Below are positions 1 through 9,605 of a DNA stretch of 64,000 bases, one piece after another (position 1 is the stretch's first letter; each line of letters starts with the position of its first letter). The notes beneath the pieces were generated by a model. That model was not told the DNA's origin, ran no database searches, and saw nothing but the letters and a program-made list of their open reading frames with translations. The DNA comes from Novosphingobium sp. SG751A (lineage in GTDB: Bacteria; Pseudomonadota; Alphaproteobacteria; Sphingomonadales; Sphingomonadaceae). The stretch lies in assembly GCF_013149295.1 (NCBI RefSeq), contig NZ_JABGCB010000007.1, forward strand, positions 62,001 to 126,000, in the 5' to 3' direction. The position numbers were made by a program, and so were the translations under genes.

Positions 1-2690
1 TGGGCAATGTCGAGCTGGGCGGCGCGGCTTTGCCCGGCGTGCGGATCGAGATCAACCCGATGCAGCTGGCCCGCGCCGGGATCGGGCTGGAGGATGTGCG
101 CACCGCCCTGCAATCGGCCAGCGCGAACCGGCCCCGAGGCGTGCTGGAAGGCATCGACATTTCCAAGGGCGGCCTGTCCTGGCAGATTTTCTCCAATGCC
201 GCCGCATTGAAGGCCAGCGATTTTGCCCCCATGATCATCGCATGGCGCAATGGCGCACCGGTGCGCCTGTCCGACATCGCCCGCGTAGTCGACGGGCCCG
301 AAGAACTGCACACGATGGGCCTGTTCAACGGCAAGAAGTCGGTGCCCATCATCATCACCCGCCAGCCCGACGCCAATATCGTGCAGACAGTCGATGCCCT
401 GCGCGCGCAGGTGCCGGGGCTGCAAGCCTTGCTGCCCGCCGACATCAAGCTCAACATCGCCACCGACCGCACGATCACCATCCGCTCCTCGCTGCATGAG
501 GTGGAGATCGCGCTGCTTGTCTCCACACTGCTGGTGGTGATCGTGGTCAGCGTGTTTCTGCAAAGCTGGCGCGCGACGCTGATCCCGGCGGCGGCGGTGA
601 TCGTCTCGCTGCTGGGCACGTTGGGGGTGATGTATATGTCGGGCTTTCTGCTCGACAATCTTTCGCTCATGGCGCTGACCGTGGCGACCGGCTTCGTGGT
701 CGACGATGCCATCGTGGTGGTTGAAAACATCGCCCGCCATGTCGAGGAAGGGATGCCCCCCTTCCCCGCCGCCCTGCGCGGCGCGCGCGAAGTGGGCTTT
801 ACCGTGCTGTCCATCTCGCTGTCCCTTGTCGCGGTGTTTGTGCCGCTGATCTTCATGGGCGGGGTGATGGGGCGGCTGATGCGCGAATTTGCGCTGACCA
901 TGACGGCGGCGGTGGGCATCAGCCTGATCGCCAGCCTGACGGTCACGCCGATGCTGGCCAGCCGGGCGCTGGCCGCACCGGGGGTGGAAAAGGACAATGC
1001 CCTGTTCCGCGCCTCGCGGCGGTTTTTCGATGGACTCCATGCGCGTTATGCGCGGCGGCTGGATTGGGCGCTGAACCATCGCGGGCCGGTGCTGCTGCTG
1101 CTGCTGGGCGCGGTGATCCTGAACGTGTTCCTGATCGTGGTCGCGCCCAAGGGATTGCTGCCGCAACAGGATACGGGCGCGATGACCGGCGGCCTGCGCG
1201 TCGATCAATCCATGTCCTTTACCGCCACCGCCGACAAGCTGACGCAGGCGGCCAACATCATCCGCGCCGATCCGGCCGTCGCCACGCTGGTGGCCTTTAC
1301 CGGGGGCGGGCGCGCGGGTTCGGGCTTTATGTTCGTCAATCTGAAACCGCGCGGAGAGCGCCCGCCGATCAACGATGTCATCGCCCGCCTGCGCCCCAAA
1401 CTGGCGCGGGTGCGCGGGGTCAGCGTGTTTCTCAACCCGGTGCAGGATTTGCAGGCGGGGGGGCGACAGACCAGCGCAACCTATCAATATGTCCTCCACG
1501 CCGAGAGCGCCCAGATGCTGCGCGAGGCGGGCGAGAAGCTGGTCAAAGCCCTGAAGGCCCAGCCGCAGGCGATCACCGACGTGGATATTGACCAGCAGGA
1601 CGCGGGCGCCAGCGCCTTTGTCACTGTTGACCGCAACCGCGCGGCCAGCCTCGGCATCACCATGAACACCATCGACCAGACGCTCTATGACGCCTTTGGC
1701 CAGCGGCAGGTCGCCTCGATCTATCAGGGGCTGAACCAGTATCATGTGGTGATGGAGGCCGACCCGACCTATTCGGGCAAGCCGGAAGCGCTGGGCAATC
1801 TCTATCTGCCGGTGGGCGGCACCTTGTCCTCGTCCACCACGGCCACCAACGCCAATGCCTCGCTGGGCAGCAATGCGGCCAAGGGCAGCGCGGTGAGCAG
1901 CGCGGCCACCTCGCAGGTGCCGCTCTCGACCGTGGCGGCATGGTCCAACGCATCAACCGCGGCCAGCGTCAGCCATACCGATGGCGAGCCCTCGGCGACG
2001 ATCTCGTTCAACCTGCCGCCGGGCCTCTCGCTGGGGCAGGCCGCGCAGACCATTGCCAAAACGCAGGCCGATCTGGCGCTGCCCGCCGGCGTCCATGGCG
2101 ATTTCGGCGGCACGGCCAAGGTGTTTCAGCAATCGACCGGTTCGATGCCGATGCTGATCGTGGCCGCGATCGTCACGATCTATATCGTGCTGGGCATTCT
2201 GTATGAAAGCGCGATCCACCCGCTGACAGTGCTCTCCACCCTGCCCTCGGCGGGCGTGGGGGCGATCTTTGCGCTGATCGTGACGGGGGGGCAGTTCGAT
2301 ATCATCGCGCTGATCGGGGTCGTGCTGCTGATCGGCATTGTGAAGAAGAACGCGATCCTGATCATCGATTTTGCCATCGAATCGGAACGTTCGCGCGGGC
2401 TGTCCTCCTTCGAGGCGATCCGCGAGGCCAGCCTGCTGCGTTTCCGCCCGATCCTGATGACCACGCTGGCCGCCGCGCTGGGGGCCTTGCCTCTGGCCAT
2501 CGGTTTTGGCGACGGCGCCGAACTGCGTCGCCCGCTGGGCATTGCCATCGTGGGCGGGCTGATCGTCAGCCAGATGCTGACGCTGCTGACGACGCCTGTG
2601 GTCTATCTGGCGGTGGACAAATGGCGCCGCCGCTCTCCCCATGAACATCTGCTGGCCCGTCATGGTGACGCAGAACCTCTGGAAGCCTGA
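1..2690 (+). CDS. RND efflux transporter, inner-membrane pump (5' end missing)
   Basis: Multidrug efflux pump subunit of the HAE1-type RND family, most like MdtB/MdtC, which drives export by proton exchange. The reading frame is open from base 3, so the N-terminus lies outside the window. Visible: the VVDDAIVVVEN segment of TM4 with its paired Asp, and the GIVKKNAILIIDFA segment of TM10 with the proton-relay Lys. Repeated hydrophobic helices are separated by two large periplasmic loops. Oddity: a Ser/Ala/Thr/Asn-rich stretch of about 30 residues (bases 1818-1917) sits just before the usual VPLSTVA segment. The stop lies 1 base before the start of the outer-membrane factor gene, so the two form an operon. 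Family certain; substrate unknown. Confidence 0.93.
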   Translation, partial: GNVELGGAALPGVRIEINPMQLARAGIGLEDVRTALQSASANRPRGVLEGIDISKGGLSWQIFSNAAALKASDFAPMIIAWRNGAPVRLSDIARVVDGPEELHTMGLFNGKKSVPIIITRQPDANIVQTVDALRAQVPGLQALLPADIKLNIATDRTITIRSSLHEVEIALLVSTLLVVIVVSVFLQSWRATLIPAAAVIVSLLGTLGVMYMSGFLLDNLSLMALTVATGFVVDDAIVVVENIARHVEEGMPPFPAALRGAREVGFTVLSISLSLVAVFVPLIFMGGVMGRLMREFALTMTAAVGISLIASLTVTPMLASRALAAPGVEKDNALFRASRRFFDGLHARYARRLDWALNHRGPVLLLLLGAVILNVFLIVVAPKGLLPQQDTGAMTGGLRVDQSMSFTATADKLTQAANIIRADPAVATLVAFTGGGRAGSGFMFVNLKPRGERPPINDVIARLRPKLARVRGVSVFLNPVQDLQAGGRQTSATYQYVLHAESAQMLREAGEKLVKALKAQPQAITDVDIDQQDAGASAFVTVDRNRAASLGITMNTIDQTLYDAFGQRQVASIYQGLNQYHVVMEADPTYSGKPEALGNLYLPVGGTLSSSTTATNANASLGSNAAKGSAVSSAATSQVPLSTVAAWSNASTAASVSHTDGEPSATISFNLPPGLSLGQAAQTIAKTQADLALPAGVHGDFGGTAKVFQQSTGSMPMLIVAAIVTIYIVLGILYESAIHPLTVLSTLPSAGVGAIFALIVTGGQFDIIALIGVVLLIGIVKKNAILIIDFAIESERSRGLSSFEAIREASLLRFRPILMTTLAAALGALPLAIGFGDGAELRRPLGIAIVGGLIVSQMLTLLTTPVVYLAVDKWRRRSPHEHLLARHGDAEPLEA

Positions 2691-2691
2691 T

Positions 2692-4140
2692 ATGATGAAG
2701 CGCACCCTTTTTGCCCTTACCACAGCGCTGGCCCTGTCGGGATGCAGCATGGCCCCCAAATATCATGTACCCACCAGCGCCGCCCCCGCCGCCGCCTTCA
2801 AGGGCGATGCCGGATGGGCGCCCGCCATGCCCGCCGATGATGTGGCCAAGGGGCAATGGTGGAAGCTCTTCGGCGATCCCGCGCTGGACGCTTTGGAGGA
2901 AAAGGTGGAGGTGACCAACCAGAACGTCGCCTATTACCGCGCCGCCTATGCGCAGGCCGAGGCGGTGGTGCGCGCCAATCGCGCCGCGCTCTTCCCCACC
3001 ATCAGCGCCAGCGCCAGCGACACGCGCAGCGGCACCTTTGCCGCCAACAGCACCGGCACCACCACAGGGTCGGGCGGCAGCGTGACGCGTACCGGCACCA
3101 CCATTTCGGCCACCGGCAGCGCCAGTTGGACCCCCGACATCTGGGGCAAGCTGGCCGATACCACGCGCCAGTCCAAGGCGCAGGCGCAGGCATCGGCCGC
3201 CACGCTGGCCAATGCCACGCTCTCGGCGCGGGGCACATTGGCCACCAATTATTTCCAATTGCGCGGGATCGACGCGCAAAAGGCGATGCTGACCGACAGT
3301 GTGGCCTCCTATCGCCGCTCGCTGGAGGTGACGCGCAACAAGCTCTCCGCCGGGACCATCAGCGAAGCCGATGTGCAAAGCGCGCAGGCCACCTTGTCAA
3401 ATGCCGAGGCGAATTTGCGCGATCTGGAGCGCCAGCGCGCATCCTATGAAAATGCCATCGCGGTGCTGGTGGGCGAAAACCCCTCCACCTTCCATCTGGC
3501 CCCGGCGGCGTGGAACCCGGCGCTGCCTTCGGTGCCGGGCGTGATGCCGGGCGACATCCTGCAACGCCGCCCCGACATCGCCAATGCCGAAAGATCGGTG
3601 GCTGCCGCCAATTCGGCCATCGGCATTCAGCGCTCGGCCTTCTTCCCCTCGATCACCCTGTCCGGCTCGGTGGGGTCGAACTCCACCACGATGACCAACC
3701 TGTTCAGCGCGGCCACCTCGCTCTGGTCGCTGGGGGCGAGCGCTGCCGAAACGCTGATCGACTTTGGCGCGCGTTCGGCCAAGGTGGCGCAGGCCCGCGC
3801 GGCCTATAATGCGGCTGTGGCCACCTATCGCCAGAGCGTGCTCAATGCGTTTCAGGAGGTGGAAACCAACCTGTCCGCCGTCTCGGCCTATCGCGCCGAG
3901 GCACCCCATTACGCCGCCGCCAATGCCGCTGCGGCACGGGCCGAAACCATCATCCGCAACCAGTATCAGGCCGGCACGGTCGATTTCACCAGCGTTTCCT
4001 CCGCACAATCCACAGCCTATTCGGCGCGTGTTAATCTGATACAGAATACCGTCAATCAACAGACCGCCGCCGTGGCCCTGATACAGGCCATCGGCGGCGA
4101 ATGGCGAGACGGTGTGGAGTTGCACCCCGCCGTCAAATGA
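2692..4140 (+). CDS. NodT/OprM-type efflux outer-membrane lipoprotein
   Basis: Outer-membrane channel of the tripartite RND pump encoded just upstream. The start at 2692 is chosen because GGAAG lies 6 bases before it and it yields a lipoprotein signal peptide with lipobox ALSGC (Cys18). An earlier in-frame ATG at 2641 would bury that signal. About 482 residues, normal for the family. Two repeated OEP domains with long Ala-rich helices are visible, including the DILQRRPDIANAER segment typical of NodT proteins near residue 290. No adaptor (MFP) gene follows, so it probably lies upstream of the window. Confidence 0.93.
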   Translation: MMKRTLFALTTALALSGCSMAPKYHVPTSAAPAAAFKGDAGWAPAMPADDVAKGQWWKLFGDPALDALEEKVEVTNQNVAYYRAAYAQAEAVVRANRAALFPTISASASDTRSGTFAANSTGTTTGSGGSVTRTGTTISATGSASWTPDIWGKLADTTRQSKAQAQASAATLANATLSARGTLATNYFQLRGIDAQKAMLTDSVASYRRSLEVTRNKLSAGTISEADVQSAQATLSNAEANLRDLERQRASYENAIAVLVGENPSTFHLAPAAWNPALPSVPGVMPGDILQRRPDIANAERSVAAANSAIGIQRSAFFPSITLSGSVGSNSTTMTNLFSAATSLWSLGASAAETLIDFGARSAKVAQARAAYNAAVATYRQSVLNAFQEVETNLSAVSAYRAEAPHYAAANAAAARAETIIRNQYQAGTVDFTSVSSAQSTAYSARVNLIQNTVNQQTAAVALIQAIGGEWRDGVELHPAVK

Positions 4141-4161
4141 TGAAACGGGGGAATATAAGAC

Positions 4162-5142
4162 ATGCGTGGAGTTTGGGGCGCGGTGGCAGCACTGGCGCTG
4201 ATGGCGGGCGGCACGCCGGTTTTGGCGCAACCTTTGGCCCCGCCGCCTGCGCAAATGGGCAAGGTTGCGCTGACTTTTGACGATTTGCCGGGGTTGAGCC
4301 TGTTCAACGATCAGGCATGGCTGGATTACATCAACCGAACCTTGCTGCGCGGGCTGCGGCGCAACCATATGCCCGCCATCGGCTTCGTCAACGAATCGAA
4401 GCTGGACGAGGCAGTGCGCGCGCGCCAGATCACCAATCTGAAACTATGGCTGGATGCGGGCAAGGATCTGGGCAACCACACGTTCAGCCATGAATCGCCC
4501 AATGATCTGGGCGCGGCGGGCTATATTGCCGATATTGCCAAGGGCGAGCCGGTGACGCGCGAATTGCTGGCCGCGCGGGGGCGCAAGCTGGACTGGTTCC
4601 GTCATCCCTATCTTGAAACCGGCGCGCCCGAGGCGGTCAAGCACGCAATCAACGCATGGCTGGGCCAGCATGGCTATCGTATTGCGCCGGTCACGATCGA
4701 CGCTGACGACTGGATGTTTGCCGAACCCTATGAGGATGCGCTGGCCCGCCATGACGAGGCGCGGCGGCTGCGCGTGCGCAAGCAATATCTCGATTATACC
4801 GAACGCGCGATCAGTTGGTATCAGAAGGCCTCGGACGCGCTGTTCGGGCGCCAGATCGCCTTTGTCATGCTGCTCCACGACACGCGGCTCAATGCCGACA
4901 GCATCGACGAACTCTCCGCGATCCTGAAGCGGCGCAAGCTGCGGCCCGTCACGCTGGAGGCGGCGATGCGCGATCCGGCCTATAAAACCCGCGATCCCTA
5001 TGTCGGCAAGGACGGGATCGAGTGGATGGAGCGCTGGTCCTATACGCTGAAAAAGGGCCTGCCGTGGACGAGCTGGCAGGATGCGCCCAAGCAGATCGAG
5101 GACGAATACGAGCGCCTCGAAAACGACCAGCACAAGAATTGA
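4162..5142 (+). CDS. Secreted polysaccharide deacetylase family protein
   Basis: Carbohydrate esterase 4 (NodB-homology) protein predicted to remove N- or O-acetyl groups from a polysaccharide in the periplasm. A signal peptide ends near AQA/PLAQ at about residue 23. NodB motif 1 is TFDD (Asp40, Asp41) and motif 2 is NHTFSH (His106, His110), which together give the Asp-His-His metal site. An RHP segment at 147-149 resembles motif 3. A GGGGGAA ribosome site precedes the start. It lies 21 bases after the efflux genes but has no evident link to them. The substrate cannot be read from sequence. Confidence 0.85.
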   Translation: MRGVWGAVAALALMAGGTPVLAQPLAPPPAQMGKVALTFDDLPGLSLFNDQAWLDYINRTLLRGLRRNHMPAIGFVNESKLDEAVRARQITNLKLWLDAGKDLGNHTFSHESPNDLGAAGYIADIAKGEPVTRELLAARGRKLDWFRHPYLETGAPEAVKHAINAWLGQHGYRIAPVTIDADDWMFAEPYEDALARHDEARRLRVRKQYLDYTERAISWYQKASDALFGRQIAFVMLLHDTRLNADSIDELSAILKRRKLRPVTLEAAMRDPAYKTRDPYVGKDGIEWMERWSYTLKKGLPWTSWQDAPKQIEDEYERLENDQHKN

Positions 5143-5143
5143 G

Positions 5144-5179
5144 GAAAAGGGCGGCGGCGCAAAACCGCCGCCCTTTTTT
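5144..5179. terminator. Bidirectional intrinsic terminator
   Basis: GC-rich hairpin (GGGCGGCGG pairing with CCGCCGCCC) flanked by an A-run on the left and a T-run on the right. It lies between convergent genes ending at 5142 and 5182, so it can serve both. Confidence 0.85.
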
Positions 5180-5181
5180 CA

Positions 5182-5481
5182 TCAGGCCTTGTCGAGCATC
5201 TTGCCTGCGCTGAGTTCCACAAATTCGGCCACCTGCCCCTGCATCATCCTCATCAGAGCGGGCACCTCAAGGCTGCCGCTGAGCCGGTCTTCCTCGATGG
5301 TCAGCGACACCGGAATGCGCGAGCCGAGCGCCGTAATCGTCATGTTCAGCACATAATCGCCCGCCCATTCCGAGGTAAGAGCCCCCCCGCCCGGAATATG
5401 GGCGGCAAGCTTGGGCAGGCCCACCTCGATGCGGCGCCTGGCCTCAACCCGGCCAAGGCTGTGGGGAATCGAAATGTCCAT
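5182..5481 (-). CDS. Polyhydroxyalkanoic acid system family protein
   Basis: Small protein of 99 residues that resembles the PHA-granule-region family often encoded near beta-oxidation or polyester genes; its biochemical role is not established. Visible: the N-terminal pattern MDISIPHSLGRVEAR, then a W-GDY segment and a C-terminal amphipathic helix. Its ATG overlaps the stop of the acyl-CoA dehydrogenase by one base (TGATG), which suggests translational coupling and a place as the last gene of the fatty-acid operon. Confidence 0.75.
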   Translation of the reverse strand: MDISIPHSLGRVEARRRIEVGLPKLAAHIPGGGALTSEWAGDYVLNMTITALGSRIPVSLTIEEDRLSGSLEVPALMRMMQGQVAEFVELSAGKMLDKA

Positions 5482-7271
5482 CAGAATTCATCCTCGGCAA
5501 AGGCCATCAGCGCGCCCTTGCCCGCCTTGATGGCAAGGAAATGCGTGGTCGCCTGCGGCAGGATCTTTTCAAAGAAGAAGGTCGCGGTCTTGATCTTGGT
5601 CTCGTAAAACGCCTTGTCCTCGGTGCCGAAGAACAATTGCAGCCCGGCGATCTTGGTCGATTTAGCAAAGCAATAGGCCATGCCGACAAGGCCGAGCAGG
5701 CGCAGATAATCGCTGGCCGCCGCCCCTGCTTCCTCGGCGTCCTTCATGCCCTTTTCGGCAATCGTCGCGGTGGAAAGCTGCAAAGCGCCAAAGGCCTTTT
5801 CCAGCCCCTCGATCATCTTCTGCATCGGGCCTTCGCCCTTGTTCTCCTCGATAAAGGCCGACACGGGATGGAAGAAGCTGCGCAAATAGCGCCCCATATG
5901 CGCGCCCAGTTTCCGCCCGACCAGATCGAGCGCCTGAATGCCGTTGGTGCCTTCATAGATCATCGCGATACGGGCATCGCGCTGATACTGCTCGACCCCG
6001 CTTTCATGGATATAGCCATGGCCGCCATAGACCTGCACCGCAAGGCTCGCGCTGTCATGGCCAAGGTCGGTGAACAAGGCTTTGACCACCGGCGTCATCA
6101 ACGCGACGAAATCCTCGGCCCGCTGGCGAACCTCGGGGTCGGTTGCGTGCTTTTCCGCGTCCAGCCCGCGCGCCACCCATGCGCCCAGCGCCCGACAGCC
6201 CTCATTATAGGCCCGCATGGTCAGCAGGTTCTTGCGCACATCGGGGTGAACGATGATCGGGTCCGCCGCCTTATCGGGATATTTCGCGCCCGAAAGCGAA
6301 CGCCCCTGAAGCCGATCCTTGGCATACCACACGGCCGACTGATAGGCCGCCTCACCAATGCCCAACCCCTGAATGCCCACGCCCACGCGCTCGGCATTCA
6401 TCATCGTGAACATCGCCTCAAGGCCCCGATGCGGCTCGCCAACCAGCCAGCCGATAGCCTCATCGAACTGCATCTGACAGGTGGCACTCGCCTTGATCCC
6501 CATCTTATGCTCGATCCCGCTGGCGCGCACGCCATTGCGCGCGCCCGGATTGCCCGCCTCATCGGGCAGGAACTTGGGCACGAGGAACAGGCTGATCCCC
6601 TTCACCCCCTTGGGCGCATCGGGCAGACGCGCCAGCACCAGATGGATGATGTTGCTGGTCAAATCCTGCTCGCCCGCCGAAATGAAGATCTTCGAGCCGG
6701 TCAGCTTGTAACTGCCATCGCCCACCGGCTCGGCCTTGGTGCGCAGCAGGCCCAGATCGGTCCCGCAATGCGGTTCGGTCAGGTTCATCGTGCCCGACCA
6801 TTCGCCGCTGATCATCTTGGGCAGATAGGCCGCCTTCAATTCCTCGCTGGCATAGGCGTTGAGCGCCGTCACTGCCCCCGCTGTCAGGCCGGGATAGAGG
6901 CTGAAGGAGACATTGGTGGCGCAGATCATCTCCTCGACCAGCTTGCCCACCGCCTCGGGCAACCCCTGCCCGCCATATTCGACCGGCATGACAAGGCCGC
7001 CCCAGCCGCTCTGCACGAACTGGTCATAGGCCTCCTTGAAGCCCTTGGGCGTGCGCACCACGCCGTTTTCATAGCGGCACCCTTCGGCATCGCCCGAAAG
7101 GTTGATGGGCAGCAGCACGTCCTGACACAGCTTGGCCGCCTCTTCCAAAACGGCATCGGTCAGATCGGTGGTGAATTCCTCATGCACCGAGAGCCCGCCA
7201 AAGCCGTCATCCTGATGCAATTCATTCAGAACAAAGCGCATATCGCGCAAGGGTGCGGTATAGACCTGCAT
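5481..7271 (-). CDS. Acyl-CoA dehydrogenase, long form with C-terminal extension
   Basis: FAD enzyme for the first step of beta-oxidation, acyl-CoA to 2-enoyl-CoA. At 596 residues it is the long form with N-terminal, middle (LTEPHCGTDLG near 165) and C-terminal helical domains plus a final extension of about 130 residues. The YEGTNGIQALDL segment carries the region around the catalytic base typical of this subfamily. It lies 24 bases after the FadN-type gene and 1 base before the PHA-system gene, all minus strand. Chain-length specificity is unknown. Related long-form enzymes also act on methylmercaptopropionyl-CoA, but the neighbours favour fatty acids. Confidence 0.92.
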   Translation of the reverse strand: MQVYTAPLRDMRFVLNELHQDDGFGGLSVHEEFTTDLTDAVLEEAAKLCQDVLLPINLSGDAEGCRYENGVVRTPKGFKEAYDQFVQSGWGGLVMPVEYGGQGLPEAVGKLVEEMICATNVSFSLYPGLTAGAVTALNAYASEELKAAYLPKMISGEWSGTMNLTEPHCGTDLGLLRTKAEPVGDGSYKLTGSKIFISAGEQDLTSNIIHLVLARLPDAPKGVKGISLFLVPKFLPDEAGNPGARNGVRASGIEHKMGIKASATCQMQFDEAIGWLVGEPHRGLEAMFTMMNAERVGVGIQGLGIGEAAYQSAVWYAKDRLQGRSLSGAKYPDKAADPIIVHPDVRKNLLTMRAYNEGCRALGAWVARGLDAEKHATDPEVRQRAEDFVALMTPVVKALFTDLGHDSASLAVQVYGGHGYIHESGVEQYQRDARIAMIYEGTNGIQALDLVGRKLGAHMGRYLRSFFHPVSAFIEENKGEGPMQKMIEGLEKAFGALQLSTATIAEKGMKDAEEAGAAASDYLRLLGLVGMAYCFAKSTKIAGLQLFFGTEDKAFYETKIKTATFFFEKILPQATTHFLAIKAGKGALMAFAEDEF

Positions 7272-7295
7272 AAAACCTCTCCTGTTATACCGGCG

Positions 7296-9605
7296 TCAAT
7301 TGCGCAGCGGCTTGCCGGTGGTCAGCATATGCTCCACCCGCGCCTGCGTACGACTATCGCGCACCAGCGTCATGAATTCGCGCAGCTCCAGCGCCAATAG
7401 CTGCTCTTCGGTTACAGTATCGACCACATCGGCATCCCCCCCGGTCAGAACCGTGGCCAGCTTGTCGGCCACCACCTCGTCATAGGGCGTGGCAAGGCCG
7501 CGCGCGCGGAAGCCCTTGACCGCCAGTTCCAGCGCGGTCTTGCCGCTGGCGCCGGGCAGGCGGAAAGTGGGCGGCGCGGGCGGGGTATAGCCCTCGACCA
7601 TCGCCAGCGCCCGCGCCTTGGCGTCTGCCAGCAGGCGGTCGCGGTTCATGGTGATGCCGTCGCTGGGGCGCAAATAACCGATCTCCTTGGCATTGGCCGC
7701 CGATTTGGCGACCGTGGCGGTCGAGATCGTTTCAAACGCCTTGGCCACCGGGGGCATCGGCCCCTTGGGCGCCTTGGGGCTTTGCGCGGCGCGGACCATC
7801 AATTCCCCGCATCCGCCCCAGCCGGGGATCAGCCCCACGCCGCATTCGACCAGACCGATATAGGTTTCGGCATGGGCCTGCACCGCATCGGCATTGAGGC
7901 AGATCTCGCACCCGCCCCCCAGCGCCATGCCAAAGGGCGCGGCCACCACCGGGAAGGGTGCGTATTTCAGCGCCTTATACGCCTTCTGTCCGCCCGCAAC
8001 CAGCTTCTCCACCTCGCCCCATGCGGCGATGTTGATGGCGAAGATGGCAAGGCCAAGGTTCGCACCAGCCGAGAAGTTCGAACCTTCATTATAGACCACC
8101 AGCGCCTTGTACTGCTCGGCCACCAGCGGAATCGTCTTCTCGATCAGCTTCATCACCTCGCCGTCGAGCGCGTTCATCTTGCCGGTGAATTCCAGCGCCA
8201 CCACGCCGTCGCCAATATCCCACAGCGCCGCCGAAGCGCTTTTCAGCACCGGCTTGGACGCCGCCTTGATGTCCTCCAGCAACAGCACGCCATCGGGCCG
8301 CGCAATCGCGTGATACTCGCCATCGGCGCCCAGATATTGGCGCACGCCTTCCTCAACGCGGTAAAACGGACGCCCCGCCGCCAGCGTCAGGATCGCGGGA
8401 ATCTCGCGCCCCTCGGCCTGTAAACGGGCAACGAAATCCGCGCCGCCAATCCGGTCTATCAGCTCAAACGGGCCATATTTCCAATTATAGCCCAGCTTCA
8501 TCGCTACATCGATGGCCAGAATGTCGTCCGATGCCTCGCCAATCAGCCCCGCCGCATAGGCCAATGTCGGCCCCAGCACGGCCCAGGCATAGGCACCCAC
8601 CACGCCCGGCGCGGAAATCAGCGCCTTCAAATCCTTCTGCGCCGCCGAAGGGATCGAGACGGGCTTGGCCGCCTTGGCATAATCCCCGGTGCTCAGGTTG
8701 ATCGCTTCCTTGACCTTCCCGGCTTCCTTATTGATCCGGTAAAAGCCGCCCTTGCCCTTGCGCCCGGTATAGCCCTCCGCGATCATTTTCAGGATCAGCG
8801 GATGGTCATGGGCGATGGACTGATAGGGGTCATTGGCAGGCAGAGTGCCGGTCAGGCTGGCCTTGAGATAGGGCATGAGATCAATGCCCACCAGATCGAC
8901 CAGACCGAAGATCCCGGTCTTGGGCACGCCCATCGGTTTGCCGCCGATGGCATCGGCATCCTCGATGGAAACGCCCTGCTCAAAAGCCGCATTGATCGCC
9001 GCCTGAAGCCAGTATGTCCCCACGCGATTGGCGAGGAAGCCGGGCGTGTCTTTGGCGCGCACCACGGTCTTGCCCATTGCGCGATCGGCAAAATCGGAAA
9101 CCTTGGCCACCAGTGCGGGGTCGCTCTTGGGCCCGGCCACAATTTCCAGCAGGCGCATGTAACGCGGAGGGTTGAAGAAATGAGTGATGAGGAAATCGCG
9201 GGCGAAGGCCTCGCTGCGCCCCTCGATCAGGCGGTCGAGCGGAATGGTCGAGGTGTTCGACGAAATCGCCGTCCCCGGCGTCCGCACCGCCTCCAGCTTT
9301 TCATAAAGCGCGTGCTTCAGCTCGATCTTTTCGACAATCGCCTCGATCACCCAGTCGCATTCGGCAACCCGGCCCAGATCATCCTCAATATTGCCCGCCT
9401 CGACCAGCCGCGCCGCCGCCTTGCTCATGAAGGCCGCCGGTTCAGCTTTCTTCAGCCGCTCAATCGCGCCAGCCGCAACAGAGTTACGATCCGCAGCGTC
9501 CCGCACGATATCCAGCAGCAGCACCGGCACGCCCGCATTGGCCGCCTGCGCCGCGATGCCGGCGCCCATGGTCCCGGCGCCGATCACACAGAGTTCCTTC
9601 ACCAT
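7296..9605 (-). CDS. fadN: 3-hydroxyacyl-CoA dehydrogenase / enoyl-CoA hydratase, FadN-type fusion
   Basis: Bifunctional beta-oxidation enzyme that hydrates 2-enoyl-CoA and oxidises 3-hydroxyacyl-CoA. The dehydrogenase half comes first (Rossmann GAGTMGAGIA at residues 8-17) and the crotonase half is C-terminal (from about 460, with GGGCEICLNADA). This is the reverse of E. coli FadB and matches Bacillus FadN. Start at 9605 is chosen because MVKELCVIGAG begins there and its A is the last base of the thiolase stop (TGATG). Members with this layout commonly occur with a thiolase and an acyl-CoA dehydrogenase, as here. About 769 residues. Confidence 0.92.
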   Translation of the reverse strand: MVKELCVIGAGTMGAGIAAQAANAGVPVLLLDIVRDAADRNSVAAGAIERLKKAEPAAFMSKAAARLVEAGNIEDDLGRVAECDWVIEAIVEKIELKHALYEKLEAVRTPGTAISSNTSTIPLDRLIEGRSEAFARDFLITHFFNPPRYMRLLEIVAGPKSDPALVAKVSDFADRAMGKTVVRAKDTPGFLANRVGTYWLQAAINAAFEQGVSIEDADAIGGKPMGVPKTGIFGLVDLVGIDLMPYLKASLTGTLPANDPYQSIAHDHPLILKMIAEGYTGRKGKGGFYRINKEAGKVKEAINLSTGDYAKAAKPVSIPSAAQKDLKALISAPGVVGAYAWAVLGPTLAYAAGLIGEASDDILAIDVAMKLGYNWKYGPFELIDRIGGADFVARLQAEGREIPAILTLAAGRPFYRVEEGVRQYLGADGEYHAIARPDGVLLLEDIKAASKPVLKSASAALWDIGDGVVALEFTGKMNALDGEVMKLIEKTIPLVAEQYKALVVYNEGSNFSAGANLGLAIFAINIAAWGEVEKLVAGGQKAYKALKYAPFPVVAAPFGMALGGGCEICLNADAVQAHAETYIGLVECGVGLIPGWGGCGELMVRAAQSPKAPKGPMPPVAKAFETISTATVAKSAANAKEIGYLRPSDGITMNRDRLLADAKARALAMVEGYTPPAPPTFRLPGASGKTALELAVKGFRARGLATPYDEVVADKLATVLTGGDADVVDTVTEEQLLALELREFMTLVRDSRTQARVEHMLTTGKPLRN

